From the NCBI GenBank assembly GCA_045595285.1, contig JAZOAC010000133.1:1-64000 (forward strand): a stretch of DNA of 64,000 nucleotides, in the 5' to 3' direction. Position numbers and translations under genes: made by a program. Positions 34,609 to 43,617 of the stretch are shown in pieces. Under the pieces are notes generated by a model, which saw nothing but the letters and a program-made list of their open reading frames with translations, made no database searches and was not told where the DNA came from. How positions within the stretch are numbered: position 1 is the stretch's first letter; the number at the start of each line of letters is the position of its first letter. This DNA is from UBA1731 sp045595285 (GTDB lineage: Bacteria; Verrucomicrobiota; Kiritimatiellia; RFP12; UBA1067).

Positions 34609-36618
34609 TCAACCCCTGATCCAGGTCTTCAGTTCCTCAGTGAGAGGCTCGACACGCACGATCGTCGCGGCAATCGCATTGCCCTCCGAATCTGCAAGCT
34701 CGACATCGTCGCCGGCCTTGCGTCCTAGCATGTTTGCCGCAATCTTAGTCTTGGACGAAATCACGTTCAAAGAAGGCTCGTTGTCCCATTCACCAAGAAT
34801 CACATATGTCTTTTCAGCACCATCGACAGAAACGACCGCAATCGTACCGGCGCGCACTTCGTCCGCATCGACATTCTCGAACAGCGTGGGCTTGACCTCG
34901 TCCAGATCCTTCTGCATGAGAGACTGCTTCTGGAGCAGGGCACGCTGCTCATCCTTGGCGTACTGGTACTCGGCGTTTTCGCTGAGGTCACCGTAGCTGC
35001 GGGCGAACTCGATACGTTTGGTGTTGGCCGGCATGTCAACCGTTATGAGCCTGTCGTAGGCGGCCTTCCTCTCGTTGTAGCTGCGCTGCGACGTGACACG
35101 TTCCTCGACCTTGCGCTCGGTCTTCTTCGCCATGCGAGACACGAGGCCGTCGTCAATCTTCGTCATTCGCACGGTGATCGTGCGGTGCGTGGCGGGATCC
35201 CATCCTGCGGACGCCTGGAAGCGTTCGAACAGAAGTACGCGCTCCTCGGCCGTAAGCTTGCCGAATATCTCCTCCAGCCACGCTTTGTCCGCAAACAGGC
35301 GGCGGATCATGTTCTGCATGCGGAGAGTCTCGCCGGACTGCTTGCCCTCGCCGAGGGCGATTGCGTGCTGGAGGATGACCAAAAGCCTGGGGATCTTGTT
35401 CCACTGCTTGAAATTCTCGTACCGCCCAAGTACGCACGTGACGAGAGTGGCCGGGGGATGCGGGCTCTTGAGGAGCGCGGCAACGGCCTCTTCGCAGTCC
35501 GCATCGTTGGAGAAGAAGTTGAGCGTCTCCAGAAGCAGGGAGAAGCACATCTCGGGCATGGCCTCAAAGAGCCTGTGCTTTGTCTCTTCACGGTTTTCGG
35601 CGGTGAGAAACACGACAAGGCTGTCCGTATCGCGTGCGGGAAGATCGCGGGCGGCCGCGAGATAGCGGCTCCCTTCCCAGAGATATGCACGGCACTTCGA
35701 AACGGACGGAGTCTCAAGCTTCAGCGCATCGACACAGAACGCCAGTCGCGCATACAGGGCATTGTCGACCCCGCGCGCACCCTTGAGCGCAAACGCCAAG
35801 CGGTCGGATATCTTCATCCTGGAATCCTCGTCAAGCGCCTTGAGCCGGCCTGTGCCCTCAAGTTCCTTGACGGACGAGAGGATGGACTTAGGGTCTGTCA
35901 TCTGCGCGAACGCCGTGAACCAGCTGTCGCCATACGTCTCGGCGGAGGCCTTGAGGTGGAGGGGTTCGGCGCGACGGGCCGGAATCTCGACAAGTTTGTC
36001 CTTCTTGAGATCGGCGCGCGCACGGTCCCAGAACGACTTCCAGTTCGCGCTCTTGACGAATCCCTGCTTGGCGCACTCCTCCTCAAGTCGAGTCACGGGC
36101 ATGTCGCCAAAACTCTTGAGCATCGCCTTGACGAACTCGCCGGGGGCATCCTTGATCATTGCCGCCACGCGACCTGGATCCGCCGCCGCCGTCACGAGAA
36201 TGTGATCCTCCGGGGCGAGGACAAGCGTCTCGCACGCTGCATCGAACGTCAACTGGTGCCCCTTGCGAACCTTGAAGTCGACCGTGATCTTGCGGTAGAA
36301 GTAGTCGAGCCTCTTGACCTCGCCTAGGCCCCACGCGACATTCAGGACACGCATTCCGGGAGTCAGGGACATGAGCTTCGCAAGCCGAGCAAGGGAATCG
36401 TCAATCGAACGCACTCCAAACCCTACCGATTCCACAAACGAAAGAAGAAGGCGGTCCTTGGTCGCCTTCTTCAGTATCTCGCGTACGCCGGCGGCCTGGA
36501 GATTGGAGGTGAGAACATCCTTGTTTTCCTCTATAATCTTGAATACGCCTGCAAAATCCTGCGCCTCAGACTTAAGCTGAAGCTCAACCGCCAAATCTTC
36601 CATTTTCTTGTCTGCCAT
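34609..36618 (-). CDS. greA: GreA-family elongation factor with large N-terminal extension
   Basis: A 669-residue protein. The last ~130 residues are GreA-like: the coiled-coil tip RSYGDLSENAEYQYAKDEQ (~540-560), with the acidic residues that stimulate RNA polymerase transcript cleavage, and a C-terminal FKBP-like domain (NVISSKTKIAANMLGRKAGDDVEL). Ordinary GreA is ~160 residues. The ~530-residue front part is helical, possibly repeat-like, and of unknown role. Chlamydial GreA has the same oversized form, so this supports a PVC origin. Transcribed from a good promoter at 36657-36685 and followed by the DksA-like and lspA genes. Confidence 0.9.
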   Translation of the reverse strand: MADKKMEDLAVELQLKSEAQDFAGVFKIIEENKDVLTSNLQAAGVREILKKATKDRLLLSFVESVGFGVRSIDDSLARLAKLMSLTPGMRVLNVAWGLGEVKRLDYFYRKITVDFKVRKGHQLTFDAACETLVLAPEDHILVTAAADPGRVAAMIKDAPGEFVKAMLKSFGDMPVTRLEEECAKQGFVKSANWKSFWDRARADLKKDKLVEIPARRAEPLHLKASAETYGDSWFTAFAQMTDPKSILSSVKELEGTGRLKALDEDSRMKISDRLAFALKGARGVDNALYARLAFCVDALKLETPSVSKCRAYLWEGSRYLAAARDLPARDTDSLVVFLTAENREETKHRLFEAMPEMCFSLLLETLNFFSNDADCEEAVAALLKSPHPPATLVTCVLGRYENFKQWNKIPRLLVILQHAIALGEGKQSGETLRMQNMIRRLFADKAWLEEIFGKLTAEERVLLFERFQASAGWDPATHRTITVRMTKIDDGLVSRMAKKTERKVEERVTSQRSYNERKAAYDRLITVDMPANTKRIEFARSYGDLSENAEYQYAKDEQRALLQKQSLMQKDLDEVKPTLFENVDADEVRAGTIAVVSVDGAEKTYVILGEWDNEPSLNVISSKTKIAANMLGRKAGDDVELADSEGNAIAATIVRVEPLTEELKTWIRG

Positions 36619-36656
36619 GGAACATCATCCCTCTGATTGTTAAAAAACAGGTGCGC

Positions 36657-36685
36657 AGTATATCATTTTCCGCGCATCATAGCAA
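36657..36685 (-). promoter_or_regulatory. Promoter of the greA-dksA-lspA operon
   Basis: On the minus strand, TTGCTA (36680-36685), a 17-bp spacer, and TATACT (36657-36662) preceded by TGA and followed by GCGC. AGAGGG lies upstream of the ATG at 36618. Confidence 0.75.
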
Positions 36686-36699
36686 GAAGCGCGACCGTT

Positions 36700-38043
36700 T
36701 CAGCGGCTCATCTTCCACGCCTCTGTGAGCGTGTGGTACTTGACGAGAAGGTTGCGGCGCTCCATCTCGGGCATCCTGCCGGCCTTCATCCAAGCGAGAA
36801 ACTGCTGCATCACCTGCGAAAAGTGCGCCTCGTGGCCGATGTCATACTTCTTCGGGACGTCAATCTTCCACGTCGCGCCCTCCTCCTCGCCGTTGGCGGA
36901 GACAGCCTTCACGCCGGGATACTTCTCGCCGATCCTGGCAAGGGCGGCGTTGAGCGCCTTCTCCGTCCTGGCGCGGTCGGCGCCCTCGCGGAGTTTCACG
37001 TATAGGACCGGCTTGAAGCCCTGCGCCGGCCCCTGGCGGATGACGAGCTCAGAATTGGAGCCTCGCATGAGGGAGTAGTGCGTATCGCCAGTCCCGGCCG
37101 GCGGCATGAAGTGCCATTCTACGGAAACCTTGGCATGCACGCCGCGGAGCGTGTACGTAAACTCGCCGTTCGCCTTGCACTGGAGAACGTTGTCCTTGTC
37201 GACAGACTTCTTGAGGAACTGCGGCCATTCCTTCAGTCCGGTGGACTTCTCGTAGTCGGCGGCGGAGATCGGCGTGTTCCATGTGCGCGCGGCGAGCATC
37301 TTGACGTCGGAGCGCTTAAGGGTCTGCTCGGGGAAGAGTTCCCACTGGACGAGGTCGACAAGGTGCGTCGTGACGTCCACGATCGCCTCGCCCTGCTGGT
37401 CGGTGTCGTAGTACCAGCCAGGACGGCGAAGCGGCTTGCCGTTCACGAGCTTGCAGAAGTGGTGGATGGAGACCTTTGTGACGGCAGGGTTGTCCGGGGT
37501 GCCGGCCTCCTGCGTGCCGTACACGCCGGAGACGCGGGAGAGCTCACGCTGAAGGATGGTGGTGATCTCGTTGCGTTCGGTCATGATGTCGCCGAAGAAC
37601 AGACCCTTCTCCTTCGCCACCGCGGCGGCATCGCAAAGCTTCATGTAGTTCTCCGAGGTGATTGCCATCGGCTTGTCGGAAAGGACGTTAAGCCCCGCCT
37701 CGACGCCCGCAAGATAGTAATCCGGCTTGACGTTGTTGCGTCCGGCGAGAACCACGATCTTCCTGGCGTTCTCGGCGGCGGAGCACTTTGCGGCATCCTC
37801 CGTGAACTTCTTCAGGAAGTCCGCGCCGGCGTAGACGATCTCCTTCCATGCCGTTGGATTCTCGGCGCGTGCGTTGAACTGGTCGATCAGCGAAAGATGG
37901 CTCTTGAGGTCGCCGCCGTCCGGAGCATACACCAGGACATTCGGGGAGACGCCCTCATACGTGCGGTTCTGCACGAGAGCTGCATGGAAATGTCCGGGAT
38001 CGACTGTGACAAACTGTATTGCGGCGAGCATGAGGTTTAGCAT
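36700..38043 (-). CDS. Gfo/Idh/MocA-like oxidoreductase with Oxidoreduct_C-type C-terminus
   Basis: A 447-residue protein of the NAD(P)-dependent oxidoreductase superfamily. The start is unusual, IQFVTVDPGHFHAALVQ, in place of the GxGxxG loop; this is the form I associate with the Bacteroidetes-type family carrying an Oxidoreduct_C domain. Further marks: VVLAGRNNVKPDYYL, GLNVLSDKPMAIT (the EKP-like motif) and a large C-terminal beta domain (TYTLRGVHAKVSVEWHF). It probably acts on a sugar or polyol; the substrate is unknown. GAAAGGAAAG precedes the ATG. There is no signal peptide, so it is cytoplasmic. Confidence 0.82.
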   Translation of the reverse strand: MLNLMLAAIQFVTVDPGHFHAALVQNRTYEGVSPNVLVYAPDGGDLKSHLSLIDQFNARAENPTAWKEIVYAGADFLKKFTEDAAKCSAAENARKIVVLAGRNNVKPDYYLAGVEAGLNVLSDKPMAITSENYMKLCDAAAVAKEKGLFFGDIMTERNEITTILQRELSRVSGVYGTQEAGTPDNPAVTKVSIHHFCKLVNGKPLRRPGWYYDTDQQGEAIVDVTTHLVDLVQWELFPEQTLKRSDVKMLAARTWNTPISAADYEKSTGLKEWPQFLKKSVDKDNVLQCKANGEFTYTLRGVHAKVSVEWHFMPPAGTGDTHYSLMRGSNSELVIRQGPAQGFKPVLYVKLREGADRARTEKALNAALARIGEKYPGVKAVSANGEEEGATWKIDVPKKYDIGHEAHFSQVMQQFLAWMKAGRMPEMERRNLLVKYHTLTEAWKMSR

Positions 38044-38064
38044 TTCTTTCCTTTCATTCGAAAA

Positions 38065-38877
38065 TCAGCGCCAGCGGCGATGACTCCACAGATATTGTTC
38101 AGGGTACAGTCTGATCGCCTCACCGAGACGGTCGTTCAAAAGCTGAGTGAAGCCTTCCTTGCCGATTTCGTCAGAATAGACGAGCGGAGTGCCGCCCACG
38201 AGCCGGTATCGGTAGGGGGCGATGCGCACGAACGAGCCGACGACTATCGGCAGACCGGTGCGCATTGCAAGACGCGTGGCCGTCGTGAACGTCTTCGCGG
38301 GGCGACCGAGGAACGTGAGCGGCAAGCCTTTCGACGTATGCTGATCCATGAGTATCGTCATGGCGGCCTTCTCGCCGAACCACTGCTTCATTATCGCTGG
38401 CGTAAAGCCGTGGTTCTTGTCGATCACCGTGACAGGGCCGCGGAAATGGTGCTTCTTCATCCATCCGGCGACCAGCTTGTTGTTCATCACGCGGGCGATG
38501 GCTATCATAGGGCGCGCGAACGAAAGAAGGTTCGTCGCCGCCTCCCAGACGCCGTGATGCGCGGAGACGAGCAGGATCGGCGTGTCGGGAGTGTCGAGAA
38601 GGAGCTTCACCGTGTCGGGATGCCCTCCGGAGACGTCAAGGTGTTCGCGCCAGTTGTCCCTGTTGATCACGCGCGGCACGCACAACGCCTCGCAGATGTG
38701 CCCTGCAAGATGCCCCCACGACATGCGGGCGATGCGGTCCGCCTCTTTCGGATCGTCGGTTATCCCCGCCTTCAGCACGTTGTCGACCGCAATGCGCCGC
38801 CGCTTCGGGAAAAGCGGGTAGAGGGCGCGCGCGAACGCGCTACCCCAGTCGTATGCATGGCGGTCGATCCATTTCAT
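38065..38877 (-). CDS. LpxL/HtrB-type lipid A acyltransferase
   Basis: A 270-residue membrane-associated acyltransferase. The family motif HHGVWE supplies the catalytic His-x4-Glu pair (SAHHGVWEAA). MDQHTSKGLPLTFLG and the C-terminal YLWSHRRWR match late acyltransferases that add secondary acyl chains to lipid A. There is an amphipathic N-terminus rather than a cleaved signal. Its presence implies an outer membrane with lipopolysaccharide. It overlaps apgM by 4 nt. Confidence 0.88.
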   Translation of the reverse strand: MKWIDRHAYDWGSAFARALYPLFPKRRRIAVDNVLKAGITDDPKEADRIARMSWGHLAGHICEALCVPRVINRDNWREHLDVSGGHPDTVKLLLDTPDTPILLVSAHHGVWEAATNLLSFARPMIAIARVMNNKLVAGWMKKHHFRGPVTVIDKNHGFTPAIMKQWFGEKAAMTILMDQHTSKGLPLTFLGRPAKTFTTATRLAMRTGLPIVVGSFVRIAPYRYRLVGGTPLVYSDEIGKEGFTQLLNDRLGEAIRLYPEQYLWSHRRWR

Positions 38878-40052
38878 TTGAGAAGGATATCCATCAGTTC
38901 GCCGCCCTTGAGCGCACCGAGGCTTCCGGTGGGTGCGGCGGATTCGCTGTAGCGTTCAACGGAGTCGGCGGCATTCCCCGGCTGGCACACCGCGACCGGC
39001 ACAGGCGTGCGCGTATGCTTGCCTATGCGGAGCGGCACCGGATGGTCAGGAAGCACGCAGTACGCGACACTGTCGCCAAGCTTGGACATCACGCGGCCGA
39101 TAAGACGGCTGTCGAAATCCTCTATCGCCTTGAGCTTGAGGTCCAGACGCTGCTCGTGGGAGACCTCGTCCGTGGACTCGATGTGCACATACACGAAGTC
39201 GTAGCCATCCTCGATCGCCTTGATCGCGGCATCGGCCTTGCCTTCGTAGTTCGTGTCGACATAGCCGGTCGCCCCCGGAACCTTGATTACGTCCAGCCCC
39301 ATGACTCGGCCGAGACCGTTGATGACGTCGACAGCACTCACGACGGCCCCCTTGATGCCGTAGAGCTCCGGGATGGAATGCACCGCGCCCGCCTTGCCGC
39401 CGCTCCATGGCCATACGCCGTTTGCCTGACGGCCCTTGAGGACCTCCGCCGCCTTGGCGATGATGTCTCGGAGCGTCGCCGCCGTAACCTCGCCTTCCGG
39501 GGATTTCGCGCGCGGCAGATGTTCCGCGACCGGATTGCCCTGATTGTCGTCCGGCTTGTCGTAATCGACCGCGGCGGAGAACTCAGGGCCGGAAAGGACC
39601 ACGATATTGCGATAGGAGACCCCTGCATGGAAACGGACCTTGTCAGACCCGAGCCTCTCGTTGAGAATGCCTATCGCCTCTTTCTGCGCAGCCTCGCCGA
39701 TGTGGCCGGCGGAGAAGTCCTTCAGAGTGCCGTCATCGTTCACGGATACCAGATTCATGCGGAACGCAACATCGTCCGGCCCCAGCTCGATGCCCATGGA
39801 AGCGGCCTCTAGCGGACCGCGTCCGCAAAGCTCCGTCGCCAGGTCGCCGCCCATCACGGACATGTTCGCCACGTCGGATGAAGTGGGGAAACCGTCGGGG
39901 AGCGTAAGGAACGTGCCGCTGCGGCCGCTCTTGGCTATCTTGTCCATCCACGGGGTGGATGCGGCCTCGAGCGGTGTTCTGCCGCCAAGTTCCGCTATCG
40001 GCTCGTCGGCCATGCCGTCGCCGAGAAAAAGTACTGTCTTGAAAGGTTTCAT
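38874..40052 (-). CDS. apgM: Cofactor-independent phosphoglycerate mutase, archaeal type
   Basis: A 392-residue alkaline-phosphatase-superfamily enzyme interconverting 3- and 2-phosphoglycerate. It has LFLGDGMADEP, the nucleophile segment PTSSDVANMSVMG, a middle insertion (DNQGNPVAEHLPRA), YVHIESTDEVSHE and a metal site LPDHPVPLRIGKHTR. This ApgM form is found in archaea and several anaerobic bacteria and differs from the longer GpmI. The start overlaps nothing upstream; Gfo/Idh/MocA gene 2 ends 9 nt before it. Confidence 0.93.
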   Translation of the reverse strand: MKPFKTVLFLGDGMADEPIAELGGRTPLEAASTPWMDKIAKSGRSGTFLTLPDGFPTSSDVANMSVMGGDLATELCGRGPLEAASMGIELGPDDVAFRMNLVSVNDDGTLKDFSAGHIGEAAQKEAIGILNERLGSDKVRFHAGVSYRNIVVLSGPEFSAAVDYDKPDDNQGNPVAEHLPRAKSPEGEVTAATLRDIIAKAAEVLKGRQANGVWPWSGGKAGAVHSIPELYGIKGAVVSAVDVINGLGRVMGLDVIKVPGATGYVDTNYEGKADAAIKAIEDGYDFVYVHIESTDEVSHEQRLDLKLKAIEDFDSRLIGRVMSKLGDSVAYCVLPDHPVPLRIGKHTRTPVPVAVCQPGNAADSVERYSESAAPTGSLGALKGGELMDILLK

Positions 40053-40061
40053 CTTCTTTTC

Positions 40062-41303
40062 TTACTTGTCAAACCACGATTTTGTGAGATCCGTCATTTT
40101 CGGGAACTCAAGCTGCGGCATCACGACCGGCTGCCACTTGATTGCAGGCGGAGCGTCCGGCGGAACGAACTGGATGGACTTCTCCATCGCCGTCGTGACC
40201 GCCACCGAACGAAGCCCCTCCTCGGCGGTCATGCCGAGAATGCGGTGATCCTTCGCGCGGGATTTCTTCGTCTTGCCGGTAAGCTCCTCGATGAAATCCT
40301 CGTACACGCGGGTAAGCGCCTCGACATACGCCTCGTTGGCGCCGTACGGAGTTTCCGCAACGGCGGATTCGCCGGATGCTGTGGCATCCCTGTACTCCTT
40401 GCGCGTGCCGTCATTCGCGACAATCGCAAGAACGGCCGGCTCGCACTGTTTCCAGAGGAGCGTGCCCTTGTCGCCGGTAATTTCGATTGAAAGCCCCTCA
40501 TTGTGGCCGGTTGCGATCTGGGACATCATGAATGTGCCGCCGATGCCCTGCTTCGTACGGACGAGGACGGTCGCGTCATCCGGAATCAGACGGCCCGGAA
40601 CGCACGCGTGGGCGCCGACGCACACTTCGGATATCTCAAAGCCCGTGAGCCATTCCAGAACGAACTGGCAATGGCAGCCGCAGTCGTTCAATACGCCGCC
40701 GACACCGTTGCGCTTGCCGTCAACGCGCCAGAGAGCCTGAGTGTTACCCTGATTCTCGACGCGACGGGCCATCCAGCCGGACTGCATGGAGATGTAGAAT
40801 CTTCGTAGCGTGCCGATCTCCCCTTTTGCAAGGAGATTGCGGGCGTGGACAAGCTGCGAATACGCCGGGTACACCATCGCAATGCGGTAGGGAACCTTTG
40901 TGGCCTTCTGCTTGCGGACAAGGTTCGCCGCCTCATCTAGATTCGAAGTGAACGGCTTTTCCCCGAGGATCGGCACCCCGCTATCCATCGCAGTCATCGC
41001 GATCGGGTAGTGCATGGTGTTCGGAAGCACGGCGGAAACGAACAGAAGCTTCTTGTCGCCTTTGCGAGTCTTCTCACGGCGAAGGAAATCACGGTATGAG
41101 GGGAAAAGGTCATCGACATTGAGGTCTAACGGCTTAATGAAGTCATACGAGGCCTGCTTAGACGTACCGAAAGAACCTCCGACAATCTTCAGACTTCCTG
41201 TTCTTTCAATCGCCTGACGATGTATGTTGCCCATAAAAGACTTCATACTGCCGCCAATCATGCCGATTTTATGAATTTTATTGTCTGACTTCTTCGTTGC
41301 CAT
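40062..41303 (-). CDS. Gfo/Idh/MocA-family oxidoreductase
   Basis: A 413-residue protein with a Rossmann-like N-terminus (HKIGMIGGSMKSFMGNIHRQAI), the VPILGEKPFTSNLDEA motif (EKP, catalytic Lys in relatives) and VLNDCGCHCQFVLEWLTG corresponding to the usual GG...D..H catalytic region. It is likely an NAD(P)-dependent sugar dehydrogenase; substrate unknown. The ATG at 41303 has a perfect AGGAGG. A 244-bp gap with a terminator-like hairpin separates it from the upstream GH36 gene. Confidence 0.9.
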   Translation of the reverse strand: MATKKSDNKIHKIGMIGGSMKSFMGNIHRQAIERTGSLKIVGGSFGTSKQASYDFIKPLDLNVDDLFPSYRDFLRREKTRKGDKKLLFVSAVLPNTMHYPIAMTAMDSGVPILGEKPFTSNLDEAANLVRKQKATKVPYRIAMVYPAYSQLVHARNLLAKGEIGTLRRFYISMQSGWMARRVENQGNTQALWRVDGKRNGVGGVLNDCGCHCQFVLEWLTGFEISEVCVGAHACVPGRLIPDDATVLVRTKQGIGGTFMMSQIATGHNEGLSIEITGDKGTLLWKQCEPAVLAIVANDGTRKEYRDATASGESAVAETPYGANEAYVEALTRVYEDFIEELTGKTKKSRAKDHRILGMTAEEGLRSVAVTTAMEKSIQFVPPDAPPAIKWQPVVMPQLEFPKMTDLTKSWFDK

Positions 41304-41364
41304 ATTTTTACCTCCTTTTCTCCATTGCCTTGCAGTTTATCAAATAACAGTACCCAATTCAAGT

Positions 41365-41400
41365 AAAAATCTGAAATCGAATGCTTTCAGACAGATTTTT
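41365..41400 (-). terminator. Terminator-like hairpin after the GH36 gene
   Basis: TCTGAAA (41370-41376) pairs with TTTCAGA (41385-41391), followed on the minus strand by five T (41369-41365). An outer alternative pairing joins 41365-41373 with 41392-41400. It lies ~150 nt after the GH36 stop at 41548. The rest of 41304-41547 is AT-rich and shows no gene. Confidence 0.6.
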
Positions 41401-41547
41401 CCATGCAATCATGCTAATTCAAGCAGAAACAAACACCATTCTGTTAATTTTAAGCAAACACCTCTCAAGCCATCGGCTGATGAGTCCACTGTATCGGCGG
41501 TTGGCAGGGTTCATCTCTGCGAATGCGCACGGTTTCGCCGGAACTTC

Positions 41548-43581
41548 TCACATGTCAGCCATACGAAGCCATATGAAATCGAGCTTTTCAGGCACCTTGA
41601 CCGAAAGCAGGGAACCATCCAGCGATGCCGAGCCCCTTCCGCCGACACAGGCATCGACCTTAAGTTTCCGCTTGCCGAAAATCGGCTCCAGATCCAGTAC
41701 ATAGGAATCCTTGTCGTTAAATTCGCGGAACAGCAGCACATAACCGCCGCCGTCTGCCGCCTCCGACACAAAACCGGTCCACGCAACGCCATCAGGCCTG
41801 TTTCCGACCGGATGTATGACACCACCATGCCAACGAGTCCGCTCCGCCTTCCAGCTGCGCACCAATGGAGCGAGTGCCGCTATCGACTTCTCGGAAACAT
41901 CGGAAAGCTCCATCCAGGCAAGCGGCGACGCCGTCATAACTGTAGCAAAAAGGGCGTCAGGGCGATAATCTGCGTGACTTAACGCCAACCCCTTGTATAC
42001 ATCATGGTTCGTATCGGGATTGTTGAACTCGAATCTCAAACGAACAGGATCAATGATGTGCGAAAGGTCCCACAGGTTTTTGAGGGTATGATGCGCCCAG
42101 TACACGCCTCTTTTCGTTCCCCGGTTCTCCACAAATATCGGACCGATATCAACAAGCCCGAGAAAACCCGGACGAACCTCAGCCGTACTGTCGAGATCGA
42201 ACACCATCGTTCCATTAGACTGTTCGAGCATCCTGTCGAACATCATGCGATTGCGCTGAAAGGCGATCGGCGAATAGAGCTTCATGGAATCCATCTTGAA
42301 ATAGTCGATGCCGAGGCGCTTGTGGTAATCCAGCAGACATGCGGCATCCTTCTCCCAGTTTTCCGAATCGCCGCTTGAATCCGGACCAAACCACAGTCCA
42401 AAACGCATTCCCTTAGCCGCGGCGGTCTTTACAAGAAGTTCCAGACCGTCCGGAAATCTCTCGCGATCCTCCCTCCAGAAATCTGGATCTGCCGCCCAAT
42501 ATCCATTCCATACCTTCTTCTTGCCCTCATTAGCCTTTTTTCTGGAATTCGCCGTACGGCCATGCTGCCAACCATCGTCTATCTGAATCACATCAACGCC
42601 GATTTTCGCGCCAGCCTCGATCTCCTTCAGGAGAAACTCCTGATTTATACGACTGTCACGGTTCCCTGCTCCCCAGGTATTGGACAGCAACACGCCATCG
42701 CGTCCGGGCCGATACGGACGCAACGCCCGCTGAAACGCAATGACGGCACGCTGCCGCCCGGCATCCCCTCCGCGATAGACAAGCTCCACAAGCGGATATC
42801 CGTTGGCCAGAAGCGCAATCCCCCGCCTGCCGTCAAGAATGAAATCATCCGCCTGTTTCGGTCTGCTTACAGGCATCGGGGCGAGCCGAACGAACACCAT
42901 GCCCTCGCCGGTAAGTACGTCACGGCAGTCTACAGAACTGGCAGAGACCGAAAATGCCTCGTCATAGGCCATAAAAAGGCGTTCCTGGGTATGCACAAGA
43001 TTGTCGCGGATGTCAGTCTGGTCAAGACACGTCATGCTGGTCACCTTCATGTGCAACGGCGTGTATGCGATATAGTCGCATGCCTTGATGACACTCTTCA
43101 AAATCTCTCGGTCTTCCTTCAACCTGTCTATCTGCCGAGTGGAATCGTGCACTGCGGTGAAATCCACAACCCCGGACCGGCGAACGATCACACCTGGCAT
43201 CCCGGGATAGATATCCAATTCCGTCTGCTTTCCCGCCGCCTTCACGGTGACACGTACGCCATCAGTCCCCACAGGACTCCATTTCGCCTTAGCCGCGGAA
43301 ACCTCCATGTCATCGCGCTTCTGTCCGGCTGGCGCTCCCGCGCGCTGCCATTCCATGCCGTCTTTAGCCTTGAACGACACCGTACGCAACACCCCATTGC
43401 ACGATTCGTACCTGCGGGAGAACAGAGCATTGCCGACGGAAAGGGTCTTCCCTTCCCATTTCACCGTGCAGCCGTTTTCGTTGAATTCGCCGCCGCAGGA
43501 AACATTTACCGCAACGCATGACACTGCCGCCAGAACAATCAGGCGAACCTTCTTGAAGCCAACACGCCCTTTTCTTTTCAT
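41548..43581 (-). CDS. Secreted GH36-like alpha-galactosidase
   Basis: About 677 residues with a signal peptide (~1-32). An N-terminal beta-sandwich domain precedes a TIM barrel with VIQIDDGWQ (~335), GMRFGLWFGPDS (~395), DYFKMDSM holding the probable nucleophile Asp (~431) and VFDLDSTAEVRPG with the probable acid/base (~463). A beta-rich C-terminal domain follows. It probably removes alpha-linked galactose from plant or host glycans. The ATG at 43581 has AAAGG 5 nt upstream. It sits 36 nt downstream of the giant two-barrel gene, likely one operon with the secreted EEP-fold gene. Confidence 0.82.
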   Translation of the reverse strand: MKRKGRVGFKKVRLIVLAAVSCVAVNVSCGGEFNENGCTVKWEGKTLSVGNALFSRRYESCNGVLRTVSFKAKDGMEWQRAGAPAGQKRDDMEVSAAKAKWSPVGTDGVRVTVKAAGKQTELDIYPGMPGVIVRRSGVVDFTAVHDSTRQIDRLKEDREILKSVIKACDYIAYTPLHMKVTSMTCLDQTDIRDNLVHTQERLFMAYDEAFSVSASSVDCRDVLTGEGMVFVRLAPMPVSRPKQADDFILDGRRGIALLANGYPLVELVYRGGDAGRQRAVIAFQRALRPYRPGRDGVLLSNTWGAGNRDSRINQEFLLKEIEAGAKIGVDVIQIDDGWQHGRTANSRKKANEGKKKVWNGYWAADPDFWREDRERFPDGLELLVKTAAAKGMRFGLWFGPDSSGDSENWEKDAACLLDYHKRLGIDYFKMDSMKLYSPIAFQRNRMMFDRMLEQSNGTMVFDLDSTAEVRPGFLGLVDIGPIFVENRGTKRGVYWAHHTLKNLWDLSHIIDPVRLRFEFNNPDTNHDVYKGLALSHADYRPDALFATVMTASPLAWMELSDVSEKSIAALAPLVRSWKAERTRWHGGVIHPVGNRPDGVAWTGFVSEAADGGGYVLLFREFNDKDSYVLDLEPIFGKRKLKVDACVGGRGSASLDGSLLSVKVPEKLDFIWLRMADM

Positions 43582-43617
43582 GAGCACCTTTGCAACACCT
43601 ATTGAGTGAATGACAAA

